Shown here one piece after another: positions 36,643-48,669 of a DNA stretch of 64,000 nt; position 1 is the first letter of the stretch, and every line of letters starts with the position of its first letter. The position numbers and the translations under genes were made by a program. The stretch is from Echinometra lucunter. Taxonomy: Eukaryota > Echinodermata > Echinoidea > Camarodonta > Echinometridae. The notes under the pieces are model-generated. The model was not told where the DNA came from and did not search any database. It worked only from the letters and a program-made list of their open reading frames with translations. The stretch is taken from positions 4,220,481-4,284,480 of the forward strand of contig CM057162.1 in NCBI GenBank assembly GCA_029962745.1, in the 5' to 3' direction.

Positions 36643-37294
36643 TACACATTCATGACAAGAATTGTTTCAAGGTATGTTTGACAGGCTTTTCTTCTTCAAA
36701 TCAGCAACACCGGTATTTTCATTTTGTTATTTTTCCTTCAAAAAAGTTGTGTATCTGAAGAGAATATAAACTGATAGAAAAACCAGAAATCATTTTTAGG
36801 AGTTCAAAATTTGCCGATTTGCATGGAAAAGCAGTGATTTTGAACTTTCTTTCAACAAATTTTTAGCACCAAATGACAAATATTGATGCAACCATGATGG
36901 GTATAGAATGTGTAGATTTTCTTTTCTCTTTCTACTCATGTATTTGGTATGTTTTTAGGGGTTCTGCATCAAAAGTTATTAAGCCACTTTAAAAAAAAAA
37001 AAGGTATCAGGCCAAACCATACTTTGGGTGATTTCAAGTTTGGTGTTAACCATTTGGTGTTAGTGTTGGGCTGATTTTTATATCAATGCAGCTCCGAATT
37101 AAAGATAAAACTGGTCTTGGGACAATTGTCACTTGGAGTTGAGCTGTCAGTAATATCATTTGGACCAGTGTTGTAAACTTAGATTAGGTTTTGGAGTTAT
37201 GGAAATCAATCTAAATTGTGCTTTTAACACCAACACCAGCACCAACACCGAACTTGAAATCACCCATTGTAGAATTCAGACATGAATGGGATAA
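36643..37294 (+). mobile_element. piggyBac-like MITE, copy D, split by a second MITE
   Basis: The left end (ACATTCATGACAAG) and interior follow copy A through GGCCAAACCATAC. A hairpin MITE (37024-37267) then intervenes, and the right end resumes as AGACATGAATGGGATAA. Both TTAA sites have decayed. Confidence 0.65.
37024..37267. mobile_element. hairpin MITE nested in TTAA MITE copy D
   Basis: The ends TTGGGTGATTTCAAGTTTGG and CGAACTTGAAATCACCCA form an inverted repeat that continues through GGTGTTAGTGTTGG / CCAACACCAGCACC. It lies inside the right end of the older element. Confidence 0.68.
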
Positions 37295-37680
37295 TAATAA
37301 TAATCATGATGTAATGATAATTTGGTAAGAAGCAGGAAAATCCTCCTCTCTATATAGAAAGCATATGACGTAATTTTCGTTGAAGCCATATGTGAACGTC
37401 ACCACTCCAGAAGGACAGTGGAAACACATTCTGTTCAATTCACATGTTTGGCGGCTCACTATTGATATGTCTGTCCATATATCATCAAATCTACTTCAAA
37501 CGCACAGCATCTGTACTTCATATAAGCCTCATCACATGTGACAATACTAATATCCTTCTGCCAAAGGAAAAGGGTATGGTATGTATTTATGCACTGGACC
37601 ACACTTCTGGTGTTTGGCTACAAAGTAGATTGACCTGTTCACATAGAGAAACAAACCCCTCATATAACTTCAAACTACAT

Positions 37681-37810
37681 CCTGGGCCCTGTTTCATAAA
37701 ATGTGTTATCAATAACAAGTCGCAATAACTGCTATAAGCTACTGAAATCCTTGCATCTGATTGGCTGAGAGCAAATTTGTCATAGAAATGTGGCAGTTGT
37801 TACTGATACC
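37681..37810 (-). mobile_element. GGGCCC MITE, copy 3, truncated and fused to another MITE
   Basis: An inverted copy starting CTGGGCCCTGTTTCATAAAA with core TCTGATTGGCTGAGAGC. It stops at TTACTGATACC, where the NRF-1-site MITE begins, so about 25 terminal bases are lost. Confidence 0.68.
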
Positions 37811-38163
37811 AAGTTAGACGCAAACCGCAATTTTATTAGCTTTCGTCTCGAGAGACACTGAACTAAGAGGACCGTTTGCGCGAATTCAAAAATACCGTTA
37901 CTTGCCTTCCGTCAATACACACAGTGCGGTCCGTTGAGTCATGTGCGCATGCGCACTCCTTACGTTGGGTCTATGCAACCGACCCTAGTATATTTTTCAA
38001 ACATTGGTTCACATTTCTAATATTTAAAAATACTTCCCGTGGATATTATGCTCTGAAACTTTCACACTGGTATTTTTACACTATAACCCTAATGTTTATC
38101 CCATTTTAAAGTAACAAAATGAGATTTTTTTTAAATCATAACAATGTTAGCCAATGCCTTTAA
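37811..38163 (-). mobile_element. NRF-1-site MITE, second copy, truncated
   Basis: An inverted copy of 6302-6668 ending in GTTAGCCAATGCCTTTAA at 38146-38163. It lacks about 130 bases of one side and abuts the truncated GGGCCC MITE copy 3. It keeps TGCGCATGCGCA at 37944-37955. Confidence 0.68.
37944..37955. promoter_or_regulatory. NRF-1-type palindrome in second MITE copy
   Basis: TGCGCATGCGCA fits the NRF-1 consensus and is kept although the MITE copy around it has diverged and been truncated. Confidence 0.4.
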
Positions 38164-38382
38164 TGTTCTGTGGATTCCAGCCCAAGTTAAGTGTGATACC
38201 CATACAAGTTCAGAGCATGTTCTGATCTTTGAAAAGGTACGTGTGCACAATGCATGTTAATGTGTTTTCTACCACATACAGGAAGCTGTGTTGAATCAAT
38301 TCACATTAATGAAGCATGATGTAAGCATTGTTCAGGATTACATGAACACCTTTCTATCTTCCGAAGATAGTCTTCATAAAAG

Positions 38383-38546
38383 CCTGGGCCCCGTTTCATA
38401 AAGCTCATTATCAGTAAGTTATCAGTAAGAACTGCCACATTTCTGAGGCAAATTTGCTCTCAGCCAATCAGATCCATGGATTTCAGTAACTTACAACAGT
38501 TATTGCAACTTGCTATTGATAACAAGTTTTATGAAACTGGGCCCTG
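38383..38546 (+). mobile_element. GGGCCC MITE, copy 4, with small internal duplication
   Basis: It runs from CCTGGGCCCCGTTTCATAAA to TTTTATGAAACTGGGCCCTG. ATTATCAGTAAGTTATCAGTAA shows an internal duplication of the TTATCAGTAA block that is single in copies 1-3, making this copy about 13 bp longer. Confidence 0.7.
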
Positions 38547-38547
38547 A

Positions 38548-38785
38548 TTGGTTAAGTGTCTGCATTTTGTTAGTCTGCAACACTGAACATTCTATGGATT
38601 CTAATCTTTGTAGTTGAACAGGACAACCAAATTTCATCAATTTCTAACTCCTTTAATGATGCTCTGCACAATGGAACATAAATTAGTTCTCTACAATTAT
38701 TTTCAAGGCCTTCAAACTTTCAAAATTTCAAATCTTGACAAACCTCACAGGCTCATAACCAAATGCCTCAGTTCTGTTGCTATCT
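38548..38785 (+). repeat. dispersed repeat, copy 1 (partner at 61467)
   Basis: The stretch from GGTTAAGTGTCTGCATTTTG through AAGGCCTTCAAACTTTC to TTCTGTTGC aligns in order with 61467-61720. It directly follows a GGGCCC MITE. Family not recognised. Confidence 0.55.
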
Positions 38786-38893
38786 TTGATATTTTTCAGG
38801 CTTTCCAATCATGTTTATTCAATACTATTTATATCATTCATTTCATTGGTCTGTCTAACATTTGCATTCCGTATAAAATGGAACTCAAAGGTA

Positions 38894-39304
38894 TTAACCC
38901 ATTCATGACAGAGGTCCACATTTTGTGGTTTGGCCTAATATCTTTTGATGCAAAGCCCTAAAAATCATACCAAATACATGAGCAGAAAGAGCAAAAAATT
39001 CTACACAAACTGTGCCCATTTCAGTTGCGTCAATATTCATTGTTTGATGCTGAAATTTTTAAAAGGAAAATAAGCATTAAAATCCTTAAATTGGTAATGT
39101 GATAGAAAGTTTAAAATCACCATTTCCCCTGCAAATTGGCAACTTTTTGACTTATCATAATTTCTGTCAGTTTATATTCATTTCTGATACATGACGTTTT
39201 ATGAATAAAATGTAGCAATAAAATAAAAATGTTGGTGTTGCCAATTTGAAGAATAAAAGCTGATCAAATTAGGCTTTAAATAATTCCTGTCACGAATGGG
39301 TTAA
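38894..39304 (-). mobile_element. full-length piggyBac-like MITE, copy B (TTAA-flanked)
   Basis: This inverted copy of the 7017 element starts TTAACCCATTCATGACAG, ends CTGTCACGAATGGGTTAA and is 411 bp. The interior is very similar to copy A (GCAACTTTTTGACTTATCAT and CCAATTTGAAGAATAAAAGC), suggesting it moved recently. Confidence 0.82.
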
Positions 39305-40316
39305 CCAGGTTTTACAGATACTAAAGCTGACTATAAATCTTACTCGCTGAAAAAGGAAAAGAGGAAGACCAGTTAATTTAAACAAAATTCAAAATTGGTC
39401 TAGCAGATACCAAACAATATAACATGATAATCCTTTTTTTAAAATGTCAAATCCTATACATGTATACTCAAAAGTCTCAAAGATATTTTCATGATACACC
39501 TCAAGTATTTGCACTTTCAGAAACAATGCTCACTTACATTCCACTCACAAGAAATCTCATTCTTATGCCAAAGTTTATTTCAAAGCCTTTGCAGCACATG
39601 GCACTCAAAATTTCATTTCCAAGCCTGCACCATGTATAATATAACTCTCGGAGCTAAAAACAGCCCCTCTTTAAAATGACATCTTGTTATTGAATAACTC
39701 GCTCTTATTTCATCCTTGCTCGGCCTGTTGACATTTTTCACTTATGTCCCATCTCATAAGGTATAGTTGTATATATAACAAGGATGGAAGGAAGTAATAA
39801 AGGATCTGTTTTTTTCTCTTCCCAAACCTCACCCTTCCTAAATTTATTTCCCTACGATATTGGATGTGTCTATAACGCAATATGAGAGGAATGCCTCGGC
39901 CGGCCGCTCGACCGCTGCTCAACCGCCTAGCCGCCGACTGCGTGGGCAGTATTGGCACACCGAGGGGATAAAACATGTAAAGACCTTTGCAAGCAATGAT
40001 AAATGTTCATTATGAAATGTAAAAGAGATGAATTTGCTATTTTAAAAAGCAAGTAATAAATAACTAATGCCTTCGTCCATCATGCAAGCATCATTATCAA
40101 AATGGGGCTGAGAAATTACAGAATGATGAATATTTCATTATAGTTCTACGGAGAATCGATAACGACAAATTGACTATTGTCTGAATGGGTGAAAATATAC
40201 ATGTAAGTGCATGTCCATGAATAACAGATCCTTTTTTTCTGGGATGTTTTCTCTGATAAGCCTACTCTGTGCCTAAAATGGAATTAGCAGTATAGGCCTG
40301 TACAACATTACTGTTA

Positions 40317-40587
40317 ACACTATGAACATGACGGACAAAGAAAGCGGACAAAATAAACAACCCCTCATTCTACCCTTCACAATGATTCTGGTAGTCAAAG
40401 GAACATCCCTTCACTGCTATTGTCTAAAATATGTGGAAAAGGTGTCACATGCATATTCACCTGGAACTACATGATTAAACATAATAACTGTGAAGGGATG
40501 TTCTTTTGACTACCAGAACCATTGTGAAGGGTAGAATGAGAGGTTGTTTATTTTGTCCGCTTTCTTTGTCCGCCATGTTCATAGTGT
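40317..40587. mobile_element. long inverted repeat, 98-bp arms with 75-bp loop
   Basis: Arms 40317-40414 and 40490-40587 match over their full length with only a few differences, beginning ACACTATGAACATGACGGAC and ending GTCCGCCATGTTCATAGTGT. The loop is unrelated and AT-rich. Likely a non-autonomous DNA transposon. Confidence 0.75.
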
Positions 40588-41397
40588 AACTATTTGTATT
40601 TTTTCCCTTGAATATGTTTATAAGTTATGTTCATGATTTTTAAAAAAAATATTTCTGTTTATTACTTTGCTGCAGGGCTAAAATGCAATTAATTTTGTAC
40701 ATGGCATTTCTGTCCATAATTATGCATAAAAAACAAAGAAAATTGACATACATGTGTACATGTACAATTTACCATCCTGAAAGTTTTTTTTTTTAAATAT
40801 TAATAACACATTTACTTCTGCCAAAATTCTACCTAAATATAGAGTAAATGTAGATTGAAATTCGCTAGGTATTGCAGCTTTGGCCCTGAGAGGGTTAAAT
40901 AAATTTCAGAGTTTTGAATGTAAGCTGAACATACAAATCCCATGTGGTCTGTATGTATCCCACAGAGAGATTGGTACTCCCATTACGCAAGTTTCATCAC
41001 ACCTCTTCTCCATAGGTGTCGCAGTTTGAAGTCGTGTGAACTCTGATCACCAGCCCACCCCTTAACATGGAAAGTTCAATGCTTTCATGCTTACTGAGAA
41101 AAATATGTGACTCATTAAGTGATTTTGAGGGATCTATTGTTTTTAGATTCATCACTGAGGAATTTTCTTTTTATCATAAACCATACAGATGATTTCTATT
41201 CCATTTGTACATATCTTGCATGGAGTACATAAACATGGGCCAATATACTTCATACTGCAATAGAAACAAACAAAAACTTTTTGGCATAAAAATTCCTTTG
41301 CAGACAACAAACAAATATGATATTTATATAAAATCATTGAGTGATTATATTTCAATGTTATTAAAGCTTTGAACCAGCTTATCATAGAACCAGTTCA

Positions 41398-41535
41398 CTG
41401 AGAGTGAGAAAAGAGAAAGAGAAAGAGAAAAAGAGGGAAAGAAAAGGGGAGAAAAGGAGAAAAAGAAAGATAGAGAGAGAGGAAAAAAGAGATAGAGGAG
41501 GAGGGAGAGCAAGAGGAAGAGAAGGGAAATTAAGT
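41398..41535 (+). repeat. purine-rich tract
   Basis: GAGAAAGAGAAAG-type sequence, pure purine over most of its length. Confidence 0.85.
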
Positions 41536-42049
41536 TTAAATGACTGCTACAAAATCTAAATTGAATGAATTTAAAAAGGAAGGCTAAGAAATGCAAATAG
41601 ATGTATGCATATGTAAGAATATATGTGTAATGTATGAAAAGGAATTGCAGCATACTTGTCACAACTATGCATCAAAATACCAACATGCACTTCCCTCATT
41701 AGCAATTCATAGATGTTCAAGCGAGGGCAGCCTTTTGAACAAAGGGCAGCACGACTTGTTATATAGCAAAGCCAAGAAAAAGTACAATTTAAGTTAGAAT
41801 TGATGAGTGCTGTAACCAAGAATGAAGGCTAGTCCAAATTAACGCTAATTCTGGAGAAATTTTGCGTGATTAGGTGCGAACTGAGAGAGGGCACGGCTCA
41901 GCACTAACGAGGTGTGAATTAGACACCAACGACAAAAACACTCACGGAATTAACTCCGCCAAGTTCGCTCATGATAACGGGAGGAGAACAAAAGAAGGAT
42001 GTACGTCATCAGGGAAAGTTTGAGGCGTAGCATGACAAGGTGGAGCAGA

Positions 42050-42773
42050 GTGGTGTTTGGATGAGAGGGAAAGGAAAGAAAGAGAGAGGGGGGGGGGGGG
42101 GGGGGGGGAGGGAGTAGAACATTCTCATAGATGGTGGAGATTTGTTGGAGAAGGGTGGAGAGAGGAAAAATGAGGTGAGGGAAAACAGTGGTGTCTGGAA
42201 GAGAGGGAAAGGAAAGAAAGGGGGGGAACATTCTCGCAGATGGTGAACTTGTTGGATAAGAGTGGTAGGAGGAGAGACGAAGCGAGGGAGTAGAATGGTG
42301 TGGATGGGAGGAAAAAAGAAAGGGAGAAATAGGAGAAAAAGAGAGGAGAAAGGGAGAGAGTGAAAGAGAAAGAGAGGGAGAGAGAGGAGGGGAGATAGGG
42401 AGAGATTGAACATTCTCATAGAAAGAGATTTATTTATTGGATAAGAGTAGTGGAAGAAGAGATGAAGGAGGAGGGTGATAGAGAGGGGAACGAAGGAGAG
42501 AAAGTGAGATAATATGAAAAAGGAGACAAGCAGATGAAGGGAGCGAAAAAGAGATGGAAGAGGGAATAGCAAAAGGAGAGACAGAGAGAGAGAGATGGGG
42601 AAATGGAAATAAAGAACTGTAGGGAAGGTAATGAGAGAGAGAGATAAAGAGGTGAGAGAGAAGAGAAAAGAGGAAAGGAGCAAATAGAAGAGAGCGAGGG
42701 AGAAAGAGAAAGAAAAGGAGACAGAGGAAAAGTGGGATAGATGGAGAAGAGGGATGAATAAGCATAAAATAAG

Positions 42774-42806
<33 letters not shown>

Positions 42807-42950
42807 TAAAGGAATAGAGATAAGAAAGAAGAGAGGGAAAAGGACAGCTGGAAAAATGGATATGGGTAAGCACAGAAATAGGGAGAGAGAAAACGAGAGG
42901 AAGAGAGCAAAGAAAGAGGAGGGAGAGAGAGAGAGAGAGAAAGATGTTTA
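42050..42950 (+). repeat. purine-rich block with three degenerate long tandem units and poly-G run
   Basis: CATTCTCATAGATGGTGGAG (about 42119), CATTCTCGCAGATGGTGAAC (about 42230) and CATTCTCATAGAAAGAG (about 42411) mark repeated units with TTGTTGGA...AAGAGTGG and GGAGGAGAGA-type filling. A run of 21 G is at 42088-42108. Minus-strand frames of over 200 residues here are serine/leucine/phenylalanine noise. Confidence 0.85.
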
Positions 42951-43368
42951 AGGAAATGAGTAAATAAAGTGAAGAGCATTCTTCTACATGACTTGAACAA
43001 GATGCAATATTTCAGCTTATCTTTCAACATAAACCAAGATGACCTTGAGAAACCAAGCACATTTAACTTTTGATTGGCATGTAATAAGAATTGTTGGTAT
43101 TTATGAGCAGGTAATTGAGAGAAAAGGAGATAAAAGAGAAAAGAGGAAAAGGCAATAATGCCAACAGTGTAATTTGTTAGATCTTTAGTTCTGATAGAGT
43201 CGATGACATATTGGGCCGAGTATATCACGTACACAGTGGCCTACAGTAACATGTAGAGTACACGGATGCTAGGAATCTGTGACACATGCTACAACGACAA
43301 CTGCTCCACGTATATTCGTATGCTAACCGAATAATGAACTTTAATCCTAAACCAAGTGCTACGCCATA

Positions 43369-43387
43369 CCCTAACCCTAACCCTAAG
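43369..43387 (+). repeat. three telomere-type CCCTAA units
   Basis: CCCTAACCCTAACCCTAAG, three exact units in an otherwise unique stretch. Confidence 0.85.
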
Positions 43388-43526
43388 TTTGACCTATTAA
43401 CTACTGCAACCCTGACTAAAACTGCGCATCTTTGACAAAGTGAAGCTTGGAGCGATTGTCGCCGAAGTTGGGTCACCGGATTAGAAGTGTGGTAGTGGTA
43501 AAATGTACTTCTAGTACATGCAACCT

Positions 43527-43548
43527 CCCCCCCCCCCCCCCCCCCCCC
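43527..43548 (+). repeat. poly-C run, 22 bases
   Basis: The longest C run in the window. Similar runs: 4359-4373, 4570-4583, 27055-27068, 47472-47491, 60586-60597, 61974-61984. Confidence 0.95.
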
Positions 43549-46500
43549 AGCTTGATTTCTTGACAAAACAATCAAAGCTTACAAGTCTTGGAATCCAACT
43601 ACCAAACTGTTGTGACAAAAACCACAATAGTCTCTCATCATAAAAAAGTTAATTATGAAATCATTTTTCATTATTGCTCTCTAGATATTGTTCACTGTTC
43701 AAAGAAAAAATACTGTAGACCTATATCAAACGTTCCATGGCTCTAGAACCTTATGTATGATAAATGCATTGTGCTTTGTACTGAAAATTTTATGCTCCAA
43801 ATATTTAATTCTCTTAGCAGCCATGCCGATAAATCAAGGAAGTTATTAAATGTCAATATTCCAGAATATTTAGACCATATGGGTTATGGTACAAAACAGT
43901 GGTCAGTGTTGGAGATTTTATGATGTGTTTATGTCCCTGTCATGATTGACCTGTAGAAAAATGATTTAAAGTGTGAAACAGCCTAAGGTTTAGACTCAAT
44001 TTTCAGGTCATTTGTTTGTTTTTATTCTGAAAGTAATTTCTGTAGAATGTCATTCTGCTGTGAGATGCACACTAAACTTTGCATACATTATTCATAAACC
44101 TATAATCTAGCTACTAGCTACAAATAAGAGAATTCAGAGCTCCAACCTAAAATCGAATGATCAAATTCACTTCCAAAAGTTTACTGACAAAAGTTCATGG
44201 AGCTCATTTCTTTTAGAAATAAGCAAAACAGAGAATATCCGTAGAGTACCAGTTTGTTCCGACATCCATCCGTCACAAAACCCATTAAATAGGTATCATA
44301 ACTTTCTGTTTATTTTCTCAAAATCTGTGGATTAAACAGATATTCGTGGAACCATGTCGACACACGGTAACACATGCTGAAGATACTTCACTGGCTCTAA
44401 ACAGAGCAGACCACCAGTGAAATAGAAAGGAAAAATAGGGTGAATTCTCTTTGTAGATAGTATGAAAACTTGTTTGTTATTTCAAGAAACGGTCGCTTGA
44501 TCTCAAAGCGGAGGAACTAACGCAAAGCTGGAGAGAGAAGCGGTACAAAAGATGAGAAATATAAAGAATAGGAGATGTTTCTCTCAATAGTTATGGGATA
44601 ACCAAAGTTCTGTCCGGGAGAAGTCTCGCTTTGCACTGTGCCCCCATGCCGCTAATACCAATCAGGGATGTTTATGTGTCGATTACATGCAGTGGAAGAG
44701 CAGCGTGATGCGGGTGATCGGCAAGGACGAAGGCTTGGGTTGGTTAAGAAAGTCTTTAGGGAAGGGAAGAATCTATTTGTTTCTCAAACACCATAAGTGT
44801 TTGTCATGGAGAAGTCATGCTTTCATTTTATTACTCATGTATTGACTAATCAGTTTAGTATGGGAAAATGATTATTTATCAAGCTAGAAAAAAAAAAACA
44901 GATTAAAAAAATGAAATTTCTTTTTAGAAATAAATGCATATTCTAGCTATAATACTTTTCATTCAGTACCTATATGCAGAAAAAAGTAATTATAAATGAA
45001 GTTTTAAAAAGTCTGAAACAGGTTTATAAAAAGTGAGAATATTGACTACACTCTCTTAAACATTTAGGATACTGATTCCACCCCTTTTTGTGTGATGGAG
45101 TCCCAAAGGATACCAGGGGATACCAATAGCTTATATATCTCTGGACTGATTAGTGTATTCATCCCTTTGTCAGGAGCTGAATTTGTTATGGTTTTCATCA
45201 CTGCATAATTTCACAATTCACTTGAGGAATCGAAAACAAACACATTATAACATGAAGAATGAAAATGGGCATTTAGCGACCAGCGGGGAGCTACAAACAT
45301 TGCCGTGCAATCGAGAAAACAATTCACACTCCGACAGATGCCCTAAGCACTTTAATAGCACTAAACAGGTTCATAAAACAGCTCAAAGTTGTCCTGTTTT
45401 CCATCAGGTATCAATGCATGTTGTTGTATTGGCATACAGGGTATTTCATAATTGATATAATGTCAGGTTGGTTTAGGGTTAAATGGCTCCAAATATCCAG
45501 ACATTTTTCTGTTTTCCATCAAAGTAGTCAAGACAACACAAACTGTAAGATTCAAAGGTAATTAAAGTTGATCTCAAGTATTTGAAAAATGATTCTTATG
45601 CATCTGGACTTCTAGATTTTGCATCATCATTAAGTCAACCAAAACAATCAGTGTGATTATTAAAAAAACCTTGATGATAAAGCCTTTCCTACATTCTAAA
45701 CCCTACAGCTTTATAGGGATATCCTGTAAAAAACAACAACATATAACTATCATAATTTCTAGGAGTAACTAACAGGAATGGTGCCAAAACATTCAGTCAA
45801 TCAAAAGCATGGCCATTACAATCACAAAAAATATCTTCAGTCATTAGTAAACACAAACTTCACTTTCATATTATTAGATTTATGGGGAATTAGGAAAGAA
45901 CACCACCAACTGGAGCCTTATTCAATTTCCTCAAAAGTATCAAGCGAGTCATTTTTCTACATTTTTCCATCACCTCCAAGAACTACATCAGGTATAGACA
46001 CCTTCTTCTCCACAGACAATTGCATACCACAGAAGGTCTGCTGTACTAGACTATGTATTCAATTGGCACATTTGACAACCTGCAATGGCAAGGTCTGAAG
46101 CTCAAGTCTATACCAAGGAGACAGGCCGCTGTAAGTTCAAGTATACAATGTAATTGGCACCCTGGGTTAACCAATATCAAAGCAATTTGTCACTCACTCC
46201 CGCAATCTATTCCAACCATTTTTTACCCCGCTGGTCCTACAGCAAGGATACTTCTTCTTTTAATACCTATAGGGTTATTCCAAGTCAGGAGGACTTTGCC
46301 ATAAAATATGAATCACGGCTATAGCTATAATCCTTTGTTGTGGTCACTTTGGTGTTTTATGTGACAGGCTGGGAGCAATGGTCCAGTGGCATTTTGTATG
46401 TACAGTACCTGTCCATGGTGATGTCGGAAGGCATCTTTTTGGCGGTGTTATAGGAAGTTTATTTGTGGTTTTGAAGCTCCCCAAGAGAGATCTGCAATAT

Positions 46501-47470
46501 GGTTCCATTATTAATAAGAGCAATGTCAATGGTCTTAAAGGAAAACAAGAAAATCGATTTTGATCTTGAAAAAATGGAAAATAAGAAAATTCAAATTCGG
46601 AACATTGTCAATAAATATGATTTCATACATTGCCCATAACTAATAAAGTGCTAAGTATCTAAATAATTTAGTTTCATTTCAAAACTGCAAATTAACTGCT
46701 AGGGTAATATGAGAAATTAAGTGGAATTTCAAAGTATTTAGGGACCTCATATAATTGCAGAATACCTGTGTAAAATACCTTTGTAACATATTTTTGTTAC
46801 CACAGCTTTAGAAGTTCTGAGATCTAAATACCTCAGAACACTTCATAATTTCTATAAATCTTTATTTATTCAATTGCAAAAACAGCTTTTAACAAGTGTA
46901 GTATCAACTACCAGTACACATTCCTAGTAAAAACATTGACAGATTCTTCTCATCATTTCTTATATTCTCAAAACACCTTATTCTACCTTTAAAATGTTTA
47001 ATCCCTGAGAGTAAAAACAGAAGTTAGGGAGTAAGTACTACCACATTCCCCAAGAATGTTTTACAGCAATAAAGACCTTTGGGGCTGGTGAAAGATCCAG
47101 TAAAATTTTATGAGACTTTCTAGCGGCTTGTCCGTATGTCTCCCGATTTGCTTGTAAATAACTTTCAAGCCATCTTGAAATTGCTCTTTGTTTCAAACTT
47201 GCCAAAAGGTGTAAATTTCTCTCAGAAAAAAACAACAACAAAAATTGGTAGATTAGTTTGCAGACACAAACCCTGATCAGTAGGTAGAGGTCTGCAAAGT
47301 AGACTAAAAGAGTTCAATGGGGATCGCGTAGGTCAGGACCATCATCTTTACTGATGTAGCTAGTAGGCACATTGGCTAGGCTTCTCTCAAGACACAATGC
47401 ATTTTAATTAGGTGTAAACTAGGGTCTGTGCCTACAGACTAGCAGTAGACTGGATCCAATCATCTGCCAT
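43549..47470. other. no gene seen (intron 1)
   Basis: Nearly 4 kb of mostly unique AT-rich sequence without an obvious MITE. Frames of about 100 residues at 45153 and 45778 (plus) are not recognised and lack coding character. Confidence 0.5.
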
Positions 47471-47872
47471 ACCCCCCCCCCCCCCCCCCCCTCCATTACT
47501 GTGGACGGGGTGAGTTGGAGGACAGAGCAATTACAATCTGTTGCCATTTTGAAGATTACGCAATTCTGCCTTTGGCTATTTCATCAATAGATCATCAAAA
47601 TTAAATAAGCGATTGCAAAAGCACGGCTGCACAATATCTAAATAATACATCAACACGAACATAAATTCTACATTTTTCAGAAGGCTGAACCATTTATTTC
47701 ATTTCCTTGAAAAATACCTCTTAATTCAAGAAAGGAGGGGGAGCAACCAAGCCATTAGTGTCATCTGAAGAATCAGTATTCTAAAATTATTAATATCATA
47801 CAACTAACTTGTTGATAACTATCAGTTTTAATAACATTACATGTTAATGCTTTTATGACTTTTTAAGTAATA

Positions 47873-48070
47873 AAATGTTCATTTCATTTCATTTCATTTA
47901 TTTCCATTTCCAACATAATATATAAACAGAATACATGCCATGTACAAAGTACAATAGTGAAACTAAACAATAGAATCGTAAATACAATATGTACAATTAG
48001 CGAAGAAAAAGGTTGGTAATGGAGGGGACTGCTGAAAAGCTGTGCTTGTAGATTGCAGCCCCCTATAACT
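47873..48070 (-). mobile_element. probable LINE 3' UTR, minus orientation, with ATGAA tail
   Basis: Read on the minus strand, the block runs from an AGGGGGCTGCAATC segment through a T-rich 3' UTR to GGAAATAAATGAAATGAAATG. It therefore has an AATAAA signal followed by a pentamer tail. This looks like a truncated non-LTR element. No coding part is visible and the family is not identified. Confidence 0.42.
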
Positions 48071-48669
48071 TAGAGTTGTAAAAATAGTGTATCATTAAAA
48101 CATAAATCCATGATATTTCAACATGGTATCTCTCTCGTTGACTAGAAAATTATTTAAACCTCTGGTATGCAAAGTTACTCTTTGTCCCTGCTAATGTTTC
48201 ATCGGTTGGTGTTAATCCTTCAGAGAAGGCCTTCTAGCGAAGGAGCCCAGTTTACGAGGACATTTGCATATTATCACTTCTATCCCTAGGTCATAGCGGT
48301 TTTATGTGAAATTACATTTCCAGTGCTAGTTATTGGGAAGGACTTGCTGGCAGAGTAGGGGGGGGGGGACCAAGGATCTGTATTTCTCTTTCATTTATAA
48401 GAGAATGAATTCACATAATATTGAATAATTTTATACAGAATGCATAAAGAGGGACTCGTACTATTCGTCTGACCCGCTCACTACTGAATTCTTTTATTTC
48501 CCATTTCCAGTTAGCCAAAGGGTTAAATAGATGATCAATGGGGGTTGGGGGGGTGGTGTTTGTTTGTTTGTTTTTAATTGTACTGTACTTCATCAGACTT
48601 TTCATCAAGAATAAACCAAGTAGTTTTAAATCTCTGTAAACTTAAAATATTTATTTAAAAAACTAAATT

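Noticed and set aside
42009..43234. Minus-strand frames of up to 266 residues that look membrane-like
   Set aside because: Ser/Leu/Phe/Pro composition follows from translating a purine tract on its opposite strand.
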